A stretch of DNA of 64,000 nucleotides. Origin: CBDBLK01 sp965215445 (GTDB taxonomy: Bacteria; Bdellovibrionota; Bacteriovoracia; Bacteriovoracales; Bacteriovoracaceae). The stretch is from the NCBI GenBank assembly GCA_965215445.1, contig CBDCDT010000002.1:1550001-1614000 (forward strand). The letters run 5' to 3'. Position 1 is the first letter of the stretch. Every line of letters starts with the position of its first letter. A model generated the notes under the pieces. That model saw nothing but the letters and a program-made list of their open reading frames with translations. It was not told the DNA's origin and made no database searches. Made by a program: the position numbers and the translations under genes. Positions 43,213-51,522 of this stretch are shown piece after piece.

Positions 43213-44169
43213 ATGAAAATTTTTCTTTTTGTTCCGTATTTTTTCTGGGCACTTCTTCTTTTGGGTTGTGGAAACAAGAAAACGCCTCCCTCCTTTGCGG
43301 TGGCACCTTTAGAGGGTTCTTCAGTGGGCAGTTTTTCCGTCACTTCTTCCATGTTCGCTGCCGTTATTGCGTGCGAAAACGAATTGCAGTACCTCAACGA
43401 CGCTCCTGAAACTTTGGGCCGGGCACCCGGCTCTGTTGGCACTATAAACCGGGCAGTTGACTATCTTCAAGCAGGTTACGCCGAGGCCTTGTTTTGGGAT
43501 TGTGAGGCGCGCAGGCAGGTTTTGGAAGAAGTGGGCAACGGGGCCGAAGTCACTTCCACCAGCGACATCCAATCCCTTTTGGTGACCAGCGAACACAAGG
43601 GCAAACCTCCCGAGGATTTTACCCGCTTTATCTCCTGGGAGGGAGATTACGATGACTCCGATAGCAGAGGCAAAATGGTCAACCAACTTTTGCAATACGA
43701 TGGCACCCACTACAAGGTACGCCTCGATCTCTCCAAACAAGGGAATCTCAAAACCCTCGACAGTACCATGGTGGTTCAAATCAACGATGGCACCGACCAG
43801 TGGTTTCGCAGTTGGTTTCGAGAAATCTCGGAAAGTGAACACTATGTGACCAGCAGGTATCACGATACTGACGACAATATTATTGTTGTGGCGGTGGGAC
43901 ACTTTGTGGAGGGCGTGGGCAGTTCTTCTTTTTATAGCACTTGCCCCAACAGGAGTTTCAACGATGTTTGCACTTTGGGGGCGACCCCTACCGCGCTTTA
44001 TCTCGACGAAGATGGAAATGAATACCCCGGCCCCACCGCAGAGACAGACGCCAGTACAGATGGTTTGATTACGCTGACCAATCTCTCCACCTTGACCTCT
44101 GTCGTACCCAATTTGGATCTTTTTTATACCGGCCCAGAGGCGGCCTTTTTCGATCCCGTCTTTGAGTGA
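43213..44169 (+). CDS. lipoprotein, tandem paralog 2
   Basis: 318 residues from the ATG at 43213 behind AGGAG, with lipobox LLLGC. It is a clear paralog of the preceding gene, with the same Cys pattern and C-terminal FFDPVFE. An N-terminally longer reading into the previous gene is rejected because it lacks a ribosome site and destroys the signal peptide. It ends 3 nt before the convergent mltG stop. Confidence 0.8.
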   Translation: MKIFLFVPYFFWALLLLGCGNKKTPPSFAVAPLEGSSVGSFSVTSSMFAAVIACENELQYLNDAPETLGRAPGSVGTINRAVDYLQAGYAEALFWDCEARRQVLEEVGNGAEVTSTSDIQSLLVTSEHKGKPPEDFTRFISWEGDYDDSDSRGKMVNQLLQYDGTHYKVRLDLSKQGNLKTLDSTMVVQINDGTDQWFRSWFREISESEHYVTSRYHDTDDNIIVVAVGHFVEGVGSSSFYSTCPNRSFNDVCTLGATPTALYLDEDGNEYPGPTAETDASTDGLITLTNLSTLTSVVPNLDLFYTGPEAAFFDPVFE

Positions 44170-44172
44170 ATA

Positions 44173-45225
44173 TTATTTTTTCTTGCGGGAAAGGTCGCGC
44201 CAGCTCTTACCCTTGCGGGCGCGCCAGTCTTTTTGATAGCGCGCCACTGCCTGTCGGTGTTCCCGGTAAGTTTTGGAAAAGACGTGAGTGCCGTCGTTTT
44301 GACTGACGAAATAAAAAAAATCGTGTTCGGCCGGGTTTAATACCGCCTGGAGAGAGGCCAGACCGGGATTGGAGATGGGGCCTTTGGGAAGGCCCGCTAT
44401 GCGGTAGGTGTTGTAAGCGGTTTTTTGCCTCAAGTGTTTGCGGCGCAAGTTTCCGTTAAAGTTTTCAAAGATGCCGTAAATGGTGGTGGGGTCGCTTTGC
44501 AGGCGGATACCTTTTTTGAGGCGGTTGATAAAAACGCCGGCGATAATCGGCCGCTCGTGGCCGGCCCCGGTTTCCTTTTCCACAATGGAGGCCAAAATCA
44601 AGACCTGGCGCTTATTCAATCCCAAGGGGGCGCGGGAAAAATCCAGGGCGGCGGTTTTTTTGTGGTACAGGGCGACCATTTTTTTGAGTATCTGGGTGGG
44701 GGGAGAATTGGGGGCAAAGTGATAAGTGTCGGGGTAGAGGTAACCCTCCAGGCGATCGGCCGGAACACCCAAGCTGCGGGCAAAACTTTCGTCTTTGGCC
44801 AGTCTTATGAACTCCTGGCGCGACTGAATGACTCCTTTGTTTTCCAACAGTCCGGCCATTTCAAAGAGGTTTTTGCCCTCGGGAAGAGTGGCCCGGATGG
44901 CGCTCGCTCTCCCTCCCTTGAGCAGGGTTTGCACAATGTCGAGCATGGTGATGCCACTTTTGAAGTGGTAACTGCCGGTTTGAAAACGGGTGGTGTATCC
45001 CTTGAGTTTGCAATAGCGGTGAAACAGTTGCGCCGAGGAAATCAGGCGCTTTTTGTGTAGCCGCCCGTTGATAGAGGCAAAACCATCTCCCTCTTTGATT
45101 TCAAAGGCCACTTCGGGGCCATGGTATTGCCACACCGCCAGTTGGTACCAGGCGAGTATGAGTGCGGACGCCATTCCCACCACGGGTGCCAGTATCAATA
45201 AAAGGAGGGCCTTTTTTTTGCTCAT
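44173..45225 (-). CDS. mltG: endolytic murein transglycosylase MltG (YceG)
   Basis: MltG cuts nascent glycan strands and helps set their length. The 350-residue product has one N-terminal membrane helix (LLLLILAPVVGMASALILAW), a LysM-like subdomain (FEIKEGDGFASI) and the YceG catalytic core. The core has LASIVEKETG with the catalytic Glu, AGVFINRLKKGIRLQSDPTTIYG, NTYRIAGLPKGPISNPG and LYFV-type FFYFVSQNDGTHVFSKTYREH. The ATG overlaps the ruvX stop (ATGA). Confidence 0.96.
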   Translation of the reverse strand: MSKKKALLLLILAPVVGMASALILAWYQLAVWQYHGPEVAFEIKEGDGFASINGRLHKKRLISSAQLFHRYCKLKGYTTRFQTGSYHFKSGITMLDIVQTLLKGGRASAIRATLPEGKNLFEMAGLLENKGVIQSRQEFIRLAKDESFARSLGVPADRLEGYLYPDTYHFAPNSPPTQILKKMVALYHKKTAALDFSRAPLGLNKRQVLILASIVEKETGAGHERPIIAGVFINRLKKGIRLQSDPTTIYGIFENFNGNLRRKHLRQKTAYNTYRIAGLPKGPISNPGLASLQAVLNPAEHDFFYFVSQNDGTHVFSKTYREHRQAVARYQKDWRARKGKSWRDLSRKKK

Positions 45226-45701
45226 TTTTTCGCTCCCTGGAAATCCTCCCCGGATTTGAGAAAATCTTCGAGAATGATGGTGGCCGCCACCTCGTCAATG
45301 TGTTGGGGGTCGACTTGAAAGTGAAAACGCGGGTTTGCTTTCATTCTCTCGCAGGCCTCAAAAGTGCTTAGGGCCTCGTTTTGGGTATAGACCGGAACAT
45401 CGAGTCGATCCTTTAACTTTTGAGAAAATTTTAAAACTTTTTGCGCCATTTGGGAAATTTGACCATCTGCGCAGTAAGGAATGCCCAGCACCACGGCATC
45501 AATATTCTCCTCAATTACCATGCGCTCCAGGGTTTCCAACAGGATTTTTTGACTTTTTGCGATAATCCTTCCCCCCAGCAGGGGAAAAGGGTCGTTTCCG
45601 GGGGTAAAATGCGAAAGGCCGGTGACTTTTTCTCCAAAATCCACCGCCAGCAGATGCTTCCCCTGGAATTGAAAAAAGCGCGAATGGGGGGGCCAGTCCA
45701 T
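45222..45701 (-). CDS. ruvX: RuvX/YqgF-family putative pre-16S rRNA nuclease
   Basis: An RNase-H-fold nuclease of the YqgF type that processes 16S rRNA ends. The core starts LLAVDFGEKVTGLS (first catalytic Asp), then VVLGIPYCADG, VYTQNEALSTFEA (YqgF-type E) and the terminal HIDEVAATIILEDFL (last acidic residue). The ATG at 45701 gives 159 residues; the longer frame to 45776 has an atypical N-terminus. There is no obvious ribosome site. It is coupled to mltG. Confidence 0.85.
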   Translation of the reverse strand: MDWPPHSRFFQFQGKHLLAVDFGEKVTGLSHFTPGNDPFPLLGGRIIAKSQKILLETLERMVIEENIDAVVLGIPYCADGQISQMAQKVLKFSQKLKDRLDVPVYTQNEALSTFEACERMKANPRFHFQVDPQHIDEVAATIILEDFLKSGEDFQGAKK

Positions 45702-45925
45702 GCTTTTTGAGCATCGCTCAATCAATCTCACCAGGCAAGCCGAAAAAGGGCTTGACTTTAAAAAAAGCTGGGGCATAATGGGCCTTGGAAATTATTTGTC
45801 TTATAATCCAGGAACTCCTCCATAAACTTTTGATCCGGGTGTACAGCTCCAAGTGATTTTTAACATTCCGAAAAAACATTAAAGAGATATTGATTTTGAA
45901 ACCTGAAGAAGAAAAGGAAAAGGGA

Positions 45926-47173
45926 ATGCATCTAAACGACCTCCGCGAAATGGAGATTAAGAAACTCAACCAGCTGGCCGAGGAATTGCGTATTGAAAAT
46001 CCTTCGGCACTCAAGCGCCACGAAGTCATCTTTGGCATTTTAAAGGCCAAGGCGATCAAGCGCGAACAGATTTTTGGGGGGGGCGCTTTGGAAATCCTGC
46101 CCGACGGTTTTGGCTTTCTGCGCTCTCCCGGCTACAACTATTTGCCCGGCGCGGACGACATTTATATCAGTCCCAGCCAAATCCGGCGCTTCGCCCTTCG
46201 CAAGGGGGACACCATCGAGGGTGAAATCAGACCACCCAAAGATGGAGAGCGCTATTTTGCCCTCTTAAAGATGGGCACCATCAACGGGCAAACCCCCGAA
46301 GAGCACAAAAAGACGGTTCTCTTCGACAACCTGATCCCTCTCTACCCCGAAGAAAAAATTCATTTGGAATCAAAACCGACCAATTATTCCACGCGCATTA
46401 TCGACCTTTTTGTGCCCCAGGGTTTTGGCCAAAGATGCCTGATCGTGGCCCCTCCCAAGGCCGGCAAGACGGTGCTTTTGCAGGATATGGCCAATGCCAT
46501 TACCGACAATCACCGGGACGCCTACCTGATCGTGTTGCTCATCGACGAGCGCCCCGAAGAAGTGACCGATATGAAACGCAATGTGGATGCGGAAGTAGTA
46601 TCTTCAACTTTCGACGAACCTCCCGCCCGCCACGTTCAGGTTGCCGAAATGGTCATCGAGAAGGCCAAGCGTCTGACCGAAGCGGGCAAAAATGTGGTTA
46701 TCCTGCTCGACTCTATTACCCGCCTGGCCCGCGCCTACAACACGGTGGTGCCGCCTTCGGGAAAAATCCTCTCCGGGGGGGTGGACTCCAATGCCCTCCA
46801 CCGCCCCAAGCGCTTTTTCGGGGCCGCCCGCAATATCGAAAATGGGGGTTCACTGACCATTATTGCCACTGCGCTTATCGACACTGGCTCGCGCATGGAT
46901 GAAGTTATCTTTGAAGAATTTAAGGGCACGGGCAATTCCGAAATTCAACTCGACCGCAAACTTTTGGAAAAGCGGGTCTTTCCCGCCCTCGATGTCAACA
47001 AGTCCGCCACCCGCAAGGAAGATTTGTTGATGAGCAAGCAGGACTTGCCGCGAGTCTATGTTTTGCGCAAGGTTTTGCATCCCATGAGTACCATTGATAC
47101 CATGGAATTTCTCTTGAGCCGGGTGACCAAAACCAAAACCAACGCCGAATTTCTGGAAAGTATGAATGGCTAG
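45926..47173 (+). CDS. rho: transcription termination factor Rho
   Basis: A hexameric RNA helicase terminating transcription. The 415-residue product from the ATG at 45926 (site AAGGAAAAGGGA) has the N-terminal helical domain and the cold-shock-like RNA domain DGFGFLRSPGYNYLPG. Walker A is APPKAGKT, and VVILLDSITRLARAYN, the Q/R-loop GGVDSNALHRPKRFFGAARN and the C-terminal FLL follow. An in-frame TTG at 45890 is possible. A TATAAT lies at 45802-45807 about 120 nt upstream. Its stop overlaps the miaB start by 8 nt. Confidence 0.97.
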   Translation: MHLNDLREMEIKKLNQLAEELRIENPSALKRHEVIFGILKAKAIKREQIFGGGALEILPDGFGFLRSPGYNYLPGADDIYISPSQIRRFALRKGDTIEGEIRPPKDGERYFALLKMGTINGQTPEEHKKTVLFDNLIPLYPEEKIHLESKPTNYSTRIIDLFVPQGFGQRCLIVAPPKAGKTVLLQDMANAITDNHRDAYLIVLLIDERPEEVTDMKRNVDAEVVSSTFDEPPARHVQVAEMVIEKAKRLTEAGKNVVILLDSITRLARAYNTVVPPSGKILSGGVDSNALHRPKRFFGAARNIENGGSLTIIATALIDTGSRMDEVIFEEFKGTGNSEIQLDRKLLEKRVFPALDVNKSATRKEDLLMSKQDLPRVYVLRKVLHPMSTIDTMEFLLSRVTKTKTNAEFLESMNG

Positions 47174-48764
47174 CCAAGTTGCCGAAGAAACTGGTTTGGG
47201 TGTGCGCCGTTTGAGCGTGCGGGAACAGCGCCGGGGAAACACAGTACAAATGGGGGAACTCGATTTTCCCCCGCGCAAGGTGTGGATCAAAACCTTTGGC
47301 TGCCAGATGAACACCCACGACAGCGAGAGAATTTTGGCACACTTGAAAAACCTCAATTTTTCTTTGGCCAAAGACCGCGATGAAGCAGACCTGATCTTGT
47401 TTAACACCTGTGCCATCCGCGACCTCTCCAACCAAAAATTTTATTCTCAACTCGGAGAAATGAAGCGCGCCAAGCGCGAGCGGCCCGATCTCAAAGTGGG
47501 AGTCGGGGGATGTGTCGCCCAAATGGAGGCGCGGGCACTGCTTGCCAAATACCGCTATTTGGATTTTGCCTTTGGCACGGATGTGATCGACACCATCAAC
47601 GAAATTGTCTACCGCTCTTACGCCGGAGAAAAAAACTTTAGCGTCACCGTTTGGGATCGCAGTCAAAATTTTTCCATCGACACCAAGACCCGCACCGATT
47701 CTCCCCAGGCTTTTGTCAACATTATCAAGGGTTGCAACAAGTATTGCACTTATTGCGTGGTTCCCTACACGCGGGGCAAAGAGCGCTCCCGTCGCCAGCG
47801 CGAAGTGGTGGACGACATCAAAAAGTTAGTGGAGTACCAAGGTGTTCAGGAAGTGACTCTGCTCGGCCAAAACGTCAATTCCTACGGCAAGGAAAACGGC
47901 GAGAGTCTGGCCGGCCTCTTGATGGATTTAGAACAGGTGGAAGGCCTCGAACTGATTCGCTACACCACCAGCCACCCCTACGACGTCAGCGACGAATTGA
48001 TCGCCGTGCACGGGACGGCAAAAAAACTCTCTCGCCATTTGCACCTGCCGGTGCAGTCGGGTTCGGATGCGGTTTTAAAGAGAATGAACCGGGAGTACAG
48101 TGTGGAACACTACCTGGGATTGTTGCAAAAATTGCGGAAGGCCAATCCGCGCATCGTCCTCTCCAGCGACATTATCGTGGGTTTCGTAGACGAAACTGAG
48201 GCCGAATACCAAAAAACCCTCGATCTTTTGGAGGTGGCCCAGTACGACTTTATCTATTCCTATGCCTATTCTCCGCGCCCCAAAACCCGCGCCGCCAAAA
48301 TGGTAGATTCATTGAGCAATGAGGTTCGCCGCGAGCGCCTGAGAAAACTACAGGCACATCAACTCGCCATTCAAGGGGCCTTGCGCGCGAATTTGGTGGG
48401 GCAAAAATTTACGGTTTTAGTGGAGGGCCAAGGTGAGATGAAGGGCATCCGGCGCTGGAAGGGGCGCACTAACGACAACCGCCTGGTGCATTTTCCCTCT
48501 CCGACGAAAAACTGTGATAAAAGCAGGGTAAGTGCTCACAATTTAGGCCAGATTGGGGGATCGCGAACTGGAGCGACTGAGGCGTACTCCCAGTACGCCG
48601 CAGGGAGAGACAGTGTAGCTGGCCTTCAAGATGGTCTGAAGTGTGAGCAGTTACAGTGGAGTTGGGTAGAGGTCGAAATCACCAAGGCATCCGCTTTAAG
48701 CTGCCAGGGGAAACTTTTGCACACTTGGGGGCGGAGGATGCCTCCCCACGCCCCTCGCCACTAG
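47166..48764 (+). CDS. miaB: tRNA-2-methylthio-N6-dimethylallyladenosine synthase MiaB with repeat insert
   Basis: A radical-SAM enzyme adding the 2-methylthio group at A37. It has an N-terminal cluster domain with KTFGCQMNTHDSER, NTCAIR and GGCVAQ, radical SAM motif CNKYCTYC, VTLLGQNVNSYG, LHLPVQSGS and a C-terminal TRAM domain. The TRAM is interrupted after GRTNDNRLVHFP by about 50 repeat-encoded residues (KNCDKSRVSAHN to GLKCEQL), then resumes WVEVEITKASALSCQGKLL. About 38 extra residues precede the core. The enzyme is otherwise complete at 532 residues. Confidence 0.95.
   Translation: MASQVAEETGLGVRRLSVREQRRGNTVQMGELDFPPRKVWIKTFGCQMNTHDSERILAHLKNLNFSLAKDRDEADLILFNTCAIRDLSNQKFYSQLGEMKRAKRERPDLKVGVGGCVAQMEARALLAKYRYLDFAFGTDVIDTINEIVYRSYAGEKNFSVTVWDRSQNFSIDTKTRTDSPQAFVNIIKGCNKYCTYCVVPYTRGKERSRRQREVVDDIKKLVEYQGVQEVTLLGQNVNSYGKENGESLAGLLMDLEQVEGLELIRYTTSHPYDVSDELIAVHGTAKKLSRHLHLPVQSGSDAVLKRMNREYSVEHYLGLLQKLRKANPRIVLSSDIIVGFVDETEAEYQKTLDLLEVAQYDFIYSYAYSPRPKTRAAKMVDSLSNEVRRERLRKLQAHQLAIQGALRANLVGQKFTVLVEGQGEMKGIRRWKGRTNDNRLVHFPSPTKNCDKSRVSAHNLGQIGGSRTGATEAYSQYAAGRDSVAGLQDGLKCEQLQWSWVEVEITKASALSCQGKLLHTWGRRMPPHAPRH
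48487..48654 (+). repeat. coding palindromic element, copy 5 (in miaB TRAM domain)
   Basis: The left end has diverged beyond recognition as an inverted repeat, but the size is still 168 bp to the intact right end GTGAGCAGTTAC. The central stem reads GGCGTACT-CCC-AGTACGCC, with both arms changed relative to the usual GTGCT/AGCAC, so pairing is conserved. There is no matching flanking duplication, implying age. Confidence 0.85.
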
Positions 48765-48818
48765 AGAAAATTCTTCCCTCTCACTTTTCACAATTTTCCC
48801 AGTTAAAATAAGTTGGTT

Positions 48819-49424
48819 ATGTGGAAAGTTCTCGGTTTATTTTTATTGAGCGGACAAGTATTGGCAGTGGCGACTGAATTGAGCGTGGACTACGGTTTTG
48901 ACCGCACCAAGTACGGGGCCAATCGGCAAAACCGCATCGTCGCCGAACACACCCGCGCCTCAATCGCCTTTTATATGTTTAACTTTACCGCACTGGAACT
49001 CAACTACTCCCAATCGGAGACGGTGACCACCGAACAAAAAATCATTTCGGTAGACAACGTCTACGATGTCACCGGCCAAAAAAATGAAGTTTTTGCCTAC
49101 ACCCAAGGAATCGGCTTGCGCCAGGCCTTTGCCAGAAAGAGCGCACGCCTTCGGCCCAGTTTGTCGATAGGCTACGCCCGCCGCTCGGTGCGCGACAAAA
49201 CTGATCTGAATTTACTCAACAACACCACGGGGGCGAAATTCAAGGTCAGCAGCCCCACCTCCAAAAAACGCTACGATTCGGTTTTTGGCACTTTATCGCT
49301 CAACCTTCGCCTCTCCCGGGGGATGTCCGTGCGCGGTTCGGTCAACACTATTTTCCAAGCTTTCAAATTCAATCAGGCCCAGGATAATATTAAGTATATG
49401 GTGGGCCTGGCGTGGATATTTTAA
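48819..49424 (+). CDS. outer-membrane beta-barrel protein
   Basis: A 201-residue secreted protein. The signal (VLGLFLLSGQVLAVA) is followed by amphipathic strands (ELSVDYGFDRTKYG, ASIAFYMFNFTALELNYSQS, GIGLRQAFARK, SLSIGYARRSV) and the C-terminal Phe in YMVGLAWIF. It is a probable 8-10-stranded barrel. The ATG at 48819 is chosen; TTG at 48813 is possible. Neither has a strong ribosome site. A short palindromic element begins 2 nt after its stop. Confidence 0.7.
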   Translation: MWKVLGLFLLSGQVLAVATELSVDYGFDRTKYGANRQNRIVAEHTRASIAFYMFNFTALELNYSQSETVTTEQKIISVDNVYDVTGQKNEVFAYTQGIGLRQAFARKSARLRPSLSIGYARRSVRDKTDLNLLNNTTGAKFKVSSPTSKKRYDSVFGTLSLNLRLSRGMSVRGSVNTIFQAFKFNQAQDNIKYMVGLAWIF

Positions 49425-49425
49425 G

Positions 49426-49554
49426 GTAACTGCTCGCGTTTCAGGCCATCTTGGGGGTCAGCTTCGCCATCGCTCGTTGCGACGTACAAGAAGAGTACGT
49501 CTCACTCACTCTGACTTGCTTCCCTCCAACCTAACCTAAATCGCAAGCAGTTAC
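49426..49554 (-). repeat. short-form palindromic element, copy 6 (129 bp)
   Basis: Ends GTAACTGCTCGCGTTTCAGG and CCTAAATCGCAAGCAGTTAC are inverted repeats. It corresponds to the part of the long element from the internal GTAAGTGCTCAC box to the right end. The central stem GACGTAC...GTACGTC is perfect. The coding frame is closed by TAG, fitting its intergenic position. Confidence 0.85.
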
Positions 49555-49567
49555 CGTACTTTATAAT

Positions 49568-50617
49568 ATGATTTTTCATTTAAATAAGATTTTTATGGGA
49601 CTGACAATCTTCTTTGCTGGTTGCGTTCACACCGGTTATCTCGTCGACCAGGGAGTGGGTCAACTCAAATTGATAACCCAGGGGGATTCTCTGCAGGAGG
49701 CCTTGAACAATCCCCAAGTCAAAGCACAAGACAAACAAAAAATCCGCCTGATTCAAAAGGCCAAAGACTATTTTTATGGGTACTGGAAAAAGGAACCCAC
49801 GGCGATTTATTCCAAAGTCATTTTTTTAGAACAAGATGCCGTCAGCTATCTGGTGGTGGCCTCGCCCTTCGACCGCATTGAAGCGCGCAAGGAATGTTTT
49901 CCCATCGTGGGGTGTTTCCCCTATCTGGGTTTTTTCAATCACAAAAAGGCCCAGACCTATGCCGCCAGTTTGCAAGAAAAAAATTTTGAAACTTATATCC
50001 GCCCAGTGCACGCTTACTCCACACTGGGGCATTTTAACGACCGCATTTTGTCGAGTTTCTTTCAGTACGACGACTATGAGTTGACAGAGTTAGTTTTTCA
50101 CGAACTTTTTCACACCCTCTTTTTTGCCAAGGGGGAGGTCGATTTCAACGAAAACCTGGCCAGTTATTTTGCGGGGGAAATGGCACTGGAATATTTTCAA
50201 CTGGATGCCGAACAAAAACGCAAGCGCGAAGAAGAACACAAAAAACAGCAACAAATAAGTGGCTTGATAGCGAGTCTGGCCCAAACTCTGGATGGCCTGT
50301 ACCGAAAACATACCTCGCTTTCAAAATCAAAGGCCCTCCAGTTGCGCCGGGAGTTTCTTGAAAAAACCTTTTTTCCCAAACTCAAAACCTTGTGTGCAAA
50401 GTTAGAATTGTCAACTTGTTTTCCCTTAAAGCGCCAGTGGAATAACGCAGCTCTGGCGGCCTTTTTAACCTACCAAAGCGAACAATCCCGCCTTGCGAAT
50501 TTGCGAAAAAAATTGGGTTTGGGATTGCGCGATTTCTTCGGCCATATCGAGCGCCGCTACCTTGAATACCAAAAAGAGTCAAAGGAACAATCCTTCGCCG
50601 ATTTCCTTTTGCAGTAA
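49568..50617 (+). CDS. putative aminopeptidase lipoprotein (PF10023-like)
   Basis: A 349-residue lipoprotein with lipobox FAGC followed by VHTGYLVDQGVGQLKLI, the characteristic start of the putative aminopeptidase family (COG4324). The zinc-protease motif is VFHELFHTLFF (HExxH) with downstream FNENLASYFAGEMAL as the third-ligand region. A charged coiled segment follows. The last codons LLQ-stop run directly into a repeat remnant, whose first TAA provides the stop codon, so the native C-terminus may have been truncated. Confidence 0.82.
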   Translation: MIFHLNKIFMGLTIFFAGCVHTGYLVDQGVGQLKLITQGDSLQEALNNPQVKAQDKQKIRLIQKAKDYFYGYWKKEPTAIYSKVIFLEQDAVSYLVVASPFDRIEARKECFPIVGCFPYLGFFNHKKAQTYAASLQEKNFETYIRPVHAYSTLGHFNDRILSSFFQYDDYELTELVFHELFHTLFFAKGEVDFNENLASYFAGEMALEYFQLDAEQKRKREEEHKKQQQISGLIASLAQTLDGLYRKHTSLSKSKALQLRREFLEKTFFPKLKTLCAKLELSTCFPLKRQWNNAALAAFLTYQSEQSRLANLRKKLGLGLRDFFGHIERRYLEYQKESKEQSFADFLLQ

Positions 50618-50677
50618 CTGCTCACACTTCAGGCCATCTTGTGGGTTAACTGTATTACCACTCCTTCTTGTTTCCCT
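50614..50677 (-). repeat. palindromic element remnant, copy 7
   Basis: Begins GTAACTGCTCACACTTCAGG and CCATCTTGTGGG as in other copies, then decays with loss of the central hairpin (CTCCTTCTTGTTTCCC) and of the far end. It lies between two convergent genes and supplies the stop codon of the aminopeptidase gene. Confidence 0.75.
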
Positions 50678-51307
50678 TTAAAATTTCTTGGGAACAAAAC
50701 CTTTAGAGTTGGTAATGGAGGCAACTTCAGTAGCACCCAATGCTTCAATGGTGAAAAGGCCTTGTGTTTGTGCTTTTTCGCAAGCATCGTCTTTATAAGC
50801 GAGGTAGGCAATTGCGGCGTAGATGGTTTTATCTTGATAAGCGGGAAACCCCGCTTTAAAATCGGCAAGTTTTTTTAAAAAGTAATCAATGTTTTTGGGC
50901 CGGAGTGTGGTTTTTACTTCAACTACCACGACTTCCCGTCCATTGGCAGCAATTAAATCATACTCCCATCTTGGAGATTGGTCTGGTCTGAGAACAGAGG
51001 AGCTGGGATAGATGCGCTTGACTTCAATACCTCGTTCCTGGAGCAGTCTAACCAAGTCTCCTTGAATCAAACTCTCCATAAAGTTGCCCCACTTGTTGTT
51101 GAAATTGCCGTTGGCCTTATCAATGTTTTCGCTGACTTTTTTTACAGATTCTTTCAGGTCACGCAATGATTCCTCGGTTTTGCGATGAGATTCCTCTGTT
51201 TTGCGCTGGGATTCTTTGAGTTCGTGCATCCCCTTCCAAAATTCGTTTTGGTTTTCTTGAATTTTACTCAAGATGTCTTTGTCGCTTTTGCGTTTTTCAC
51301 TGGCCAT
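50678..51307 (-). CDS. coiled-coil protein with PD-(D/E)XK nuclease-like domain
   Basis: 209 residues from the ATG at 51307 (GAGAGGG site). The N-terminal 70 residues are a Lys/Glu coiled coil with repeated RKTEESHRKTEES. Then NKWGNFMESLIQGDLVRLLQERGIEV leads into a restriction-like fold with YDLIAANGREVVVVEVKTTL (D...ExK). This is the layout of the DUF3782-type nuclease family, common near mobile or stress genes. DNA or RNA cleavage is inferred. It is convergent with the aminopeptidase gene. Confidence 0.7.
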   Translation of the reverse strand: MASEKRKSDKDILSKIQENQNEFWKGMHELKESQRKTEESHRKTEESLRDLKESVKKVSENIDKANGNFNNKWGNFMESLIQGDLVRLLQERGIEVKRIYPSSSVLRPDQSPRWEYDLIAANGREVVVVEVKTTLRPKNIDYFLKKLADFKAGFPAYQDKTIYAAIAYLAYKDDACEKAQTQGLFTIEALGATEVASITNSKGFVPKKF

Positions 51308-51522
51308 AAAATCCCTCTCTTTTTTGGGATTGTAACACTGATGAGGCAAGCACGCAAAAATAATTTGTAAGCGAAAATTTGTTCATTTTTGAGCGGAAAG
51401 TAGTCTGTTTTGAAAACTTGACCTGTCATTCCATGCCTTTTTTCAAGGGGTTGGGAACTTGGCAAACGTACACACCTTGATGAAAGGGGCGAGTCCAAAA
51501 CTTTTCAACAAAGGAGAAAAAC

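Noticed and set aside
5642..48654. Repeat-encoded inserts as inteins
   Set aside because: At about 50-59 residues they are far too short and lack the N-terminal Cys/Ser, block B His and C-terminal HN of inteins.
5642..50677. The dispersed repeats as a CRISPR array or REP/ERIC elements
   Set aside because: Copies are far apart with unrelated spacers. Length, 9-bp duplications and coding frame do not fit CRISPR, REP or ERIC.
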